DNA of 64,000 bases, from NCBI GenBank assembly GCA_010405405.1, contig MU004242.1, forward strand, positions 658,748 to 722,747, in the 5' to 3' direction. The position numbers were made by a program, and so were the translations under genes. The notes below the pieces were generated by a model that saw nothing but the letters and a program-made list of their open reading frames with translations, ran no database searches and had not been told where the DNA came from. Origin of the DNA: Microthyrium microscopicum (lineage: Eukaryota > Ascomycota > Dothideomycetes > Microthyriales > Microthyriaceae). Below, piece after piece: positions 62,247 through 64,000 of this stretch; the first letter of the stretch is position 1, and each line of letters begins with the position of its first letter.

Positions 62247-64000
62247 TCATTTGACACCGTTGGTTCCATTCTTCTGAGGCTTTTGAATGAGAGCAAAGTC
62301 CTTCTCGGTCTCCGCCTTGGGCATATTCGCCAACCAGGTTGGAGCAGTGATTCCAGTCTGCTGCTGGATAGTCTCAAGCAATGGTGGGAGAGACTGGAAG
62401 AGATTTCGAATAGGCGCGGTCGTATCAACACCGTCGGAGCTACCAGTGTTCCAAACGTTGATCTTTGGCTGCAATCCATGAATGGCTTTGGCGTTCTCGG
62501 CTGCCATATTTTCGTATGTGCCACGCTCAAGCATCATCCAGTGCATCAAGCCAGATGGACCACCAAGGACGTTGGAAAGTTGGCCATAAGCCTAGCATTC
62601 TGTTAGTCGCCTGCACTCAAGTCGACCCACGAGTTTTTGGAAGACACTTACCTTGGTCATTTCCATAAGACCATCTGCTTGGGTCTTCTTGGCGTAGTAT
62701 AGAGCATCAGCCTTCAGCTTATCTTGGTAGTATTTGGCATCGGTCTCCAGCTTCTTGGTCTCAAAGACGAGTTTTGCCTTTTCATACTGAGCCAAAGCTT
62801 CTTGCTGAACGCGGTAGTAGTCTGCATCAGCCGAAATCTTGATGGCTACCTGACTACCCTCTGCCTCCTTGGCTCTCTTGGTCTTGTAACCCTCAGCATC
62901 CTGCTTCACGGTAACGAGTTTGGCATCGGCATCTCTGGACGCTCTGTAGTACGCGGCATCAGTCTCGGCCATCTTCTGGCTCTTGAGAGCTTCGGCGTTC
63001 TTCTGTTCTACTCAGAATTAGTACCGGCAAAATGAAGTCTCAGAACAAGCTTACGGGTGTATAGCAAAGCATCGGCCTTTTCTTGATCAGATTCACGGTT
63101 GATACGAGCCTTGATGACAGTTGTAGCACGCTGTCTCTCCAACTCCATCTCCGCGCGGCGAATTTCAACGGTCTACACACTAGTGAGCTTCATATCACAA
63201 TCAACGCGACTTGTTCGAACCTTCTGAAGCTCCACATCTCGCTCTTCCGCCTTGCGACCTGCTTCAACACGGCTGATCTGCAAGTTTCGCTCAATCTCAA
63301 TTTGAACGCTTGTCAACTCAGCATCTGCCTTGGCCTTCTCTGCCTTGCGCATGGTTTCTTTGACAGCAGTGTCGGCGTGGATTTTCGCAATCTCCTGCTT
63401 TGTTTGGCCTTGACGTTGACTTTCTCCGACCTAGAAGAGAATGATTTAGCAGCGCGAGAGTTAATTGTTCGAAGGCTCCCTTACGTCTCCGACCATGCGA
63501 GCTTCTGCAACGTCAACCTTTGCCTGGTTGAGGGCTCCTTCGTGGGCCTTGCGACTGAGGTACGCGAAGTACTCAGAGCCTGGAGTATCCTGTAGTTCTT
63601 TGAGGCGTTAGCATGATCCTATGGAAATGGACTCCGAAACCTACCTTTGACGTTGGCGTTGTAGATCTTGAGACCGAATTGATCAAGCTCAGTTTGCACG
63701 TTCTTGATAACCTTGTCTCTGAACATCTTCCGCGCATTGAAGAGCTCTTCCATGGTCATGGTTGACACAATGGAACGAGTTTCGCCCTCGATGATACCCT
63801 TGACAATGTTTTGCACATGGCCTCGGCCCTCTGCCAAACCGATAGCGCCAGACTTGCCTGGAGTAGCCACTCCACCGTCGGTGTTACCTGTCAGGAGTAC
63901 TGCGTACCTGACCAGCGCCTGGTTGTTATCGCTCTCGTCGTCTGGGCCGATGGTGAAGACTGCTGGCAAGCTGAAACTCAACTTCTCCACTGTCATGGCT
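62247..64000 (-). CDS. Flotillin (SPFH/band 7 membrane-scaffold protein), 5' end beyond window
   Basis: Peripheral membrane scaffold of ordered membrane domains. Visible exons: 64000-63645, 63597-63485, 63430-63221, 63172-63055, 63007-62653, 62591-62247; the true start lies past 64000, as the first visible codons are (A)[20 protein letters not shown], which belong to the middle of the band 7 domain. [18 protein letters not shown] is rebuilt across the 63598-63644 intron. The C-terminal half is a long Ala/Glu/Lys-rich coiled coil ([46 protein letters not shown]) that drives oligomerisation, followed by [15 protein letters not shown]. Gene matches fungal floA-type flotillins. Confidence 0.93.

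Overview
The window is nuclear DNA of a filamentous ascomycete (Pezizomycotina). The evidence is short introns (about 45-110 bp) with GT...CTAAC/CTGAC...AG signals, a divergent histone H4/H3 pair with fungal protein sequences, one BUB1/MAD3-type checkpoint kinase, a tyrosinase, a secreted GH12-like protein, pyrimidine-rich 5' leaders and one AT-rich block that looks RIP-mutated. The class cannot be fixed from sequence alone. Exon boundaries below were worked out by hand from splice signals, frame and protein motifs.

Left part (1-19 kb). 1-3.15 kb has no recognisable gene. Then come an acyl-CoA (acetate/propionate type) ligase and a type II haloacid dehalogenase on the minus strand, and a plus-strand nine-exon gene fusing an FAD monooxygenase to a multipass membrane domain. 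A field of weak, diverged repeats follows it. Next are the divergent H4 and H3 genes, a 3.2 kb gap ending in a pyrimidine-rich leader, and a 642-aa largely disordered protein of unknown function.

Middle (19-38 kb). BUB1/MAD3 kinase (with a probable GC-AG intron), a conserved-looking protein of unknown function, S-adenosylmethionine synthetase (its first intron holds a long imperfect hairpin), and another unknown protein. Its upstream region ends at a 3.23 kb AT-rich element with 29-bp terminal inverted repeats between TA dinucleotides, read as an old DNA transposon. About 3.7 kb beyond it is nearly gene-free.

Right part (38-64 kb). A 1.3-thousand-residue secreted Gly/Ser/Pro-rich protein with a 60-bp coding minisatellite, a CHL1/DDX11-family helicase whose 5' end does not read cleanly, ARL8 GTPase, a secreted alpha/beta-hydrolase with Asp where Ser is expected, a small unknown protein, a 2.7 kb gap, tyrosinase, a Vps62-like protein, a GH12-like glycoside hydrolase with a probable GPI signal, an F-box protein and a flotillin cut by the window end.

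Core genes (histones, BUB1, CHL1, SAM synthetase, ARL8, flotillin) are interleaved with lifestyle genes (tyrosinase, GH12, secreted hydrolase, Gly-rich surface protein, monooxygenase fusion). I see no complete biosynthetic cluster. The best candidates for something undescribed are the hairpin intron of the SAM synthetase gene, the monooxygenase-membrane fusion, and the hydrolase with Asp at the nucleophile elbow.
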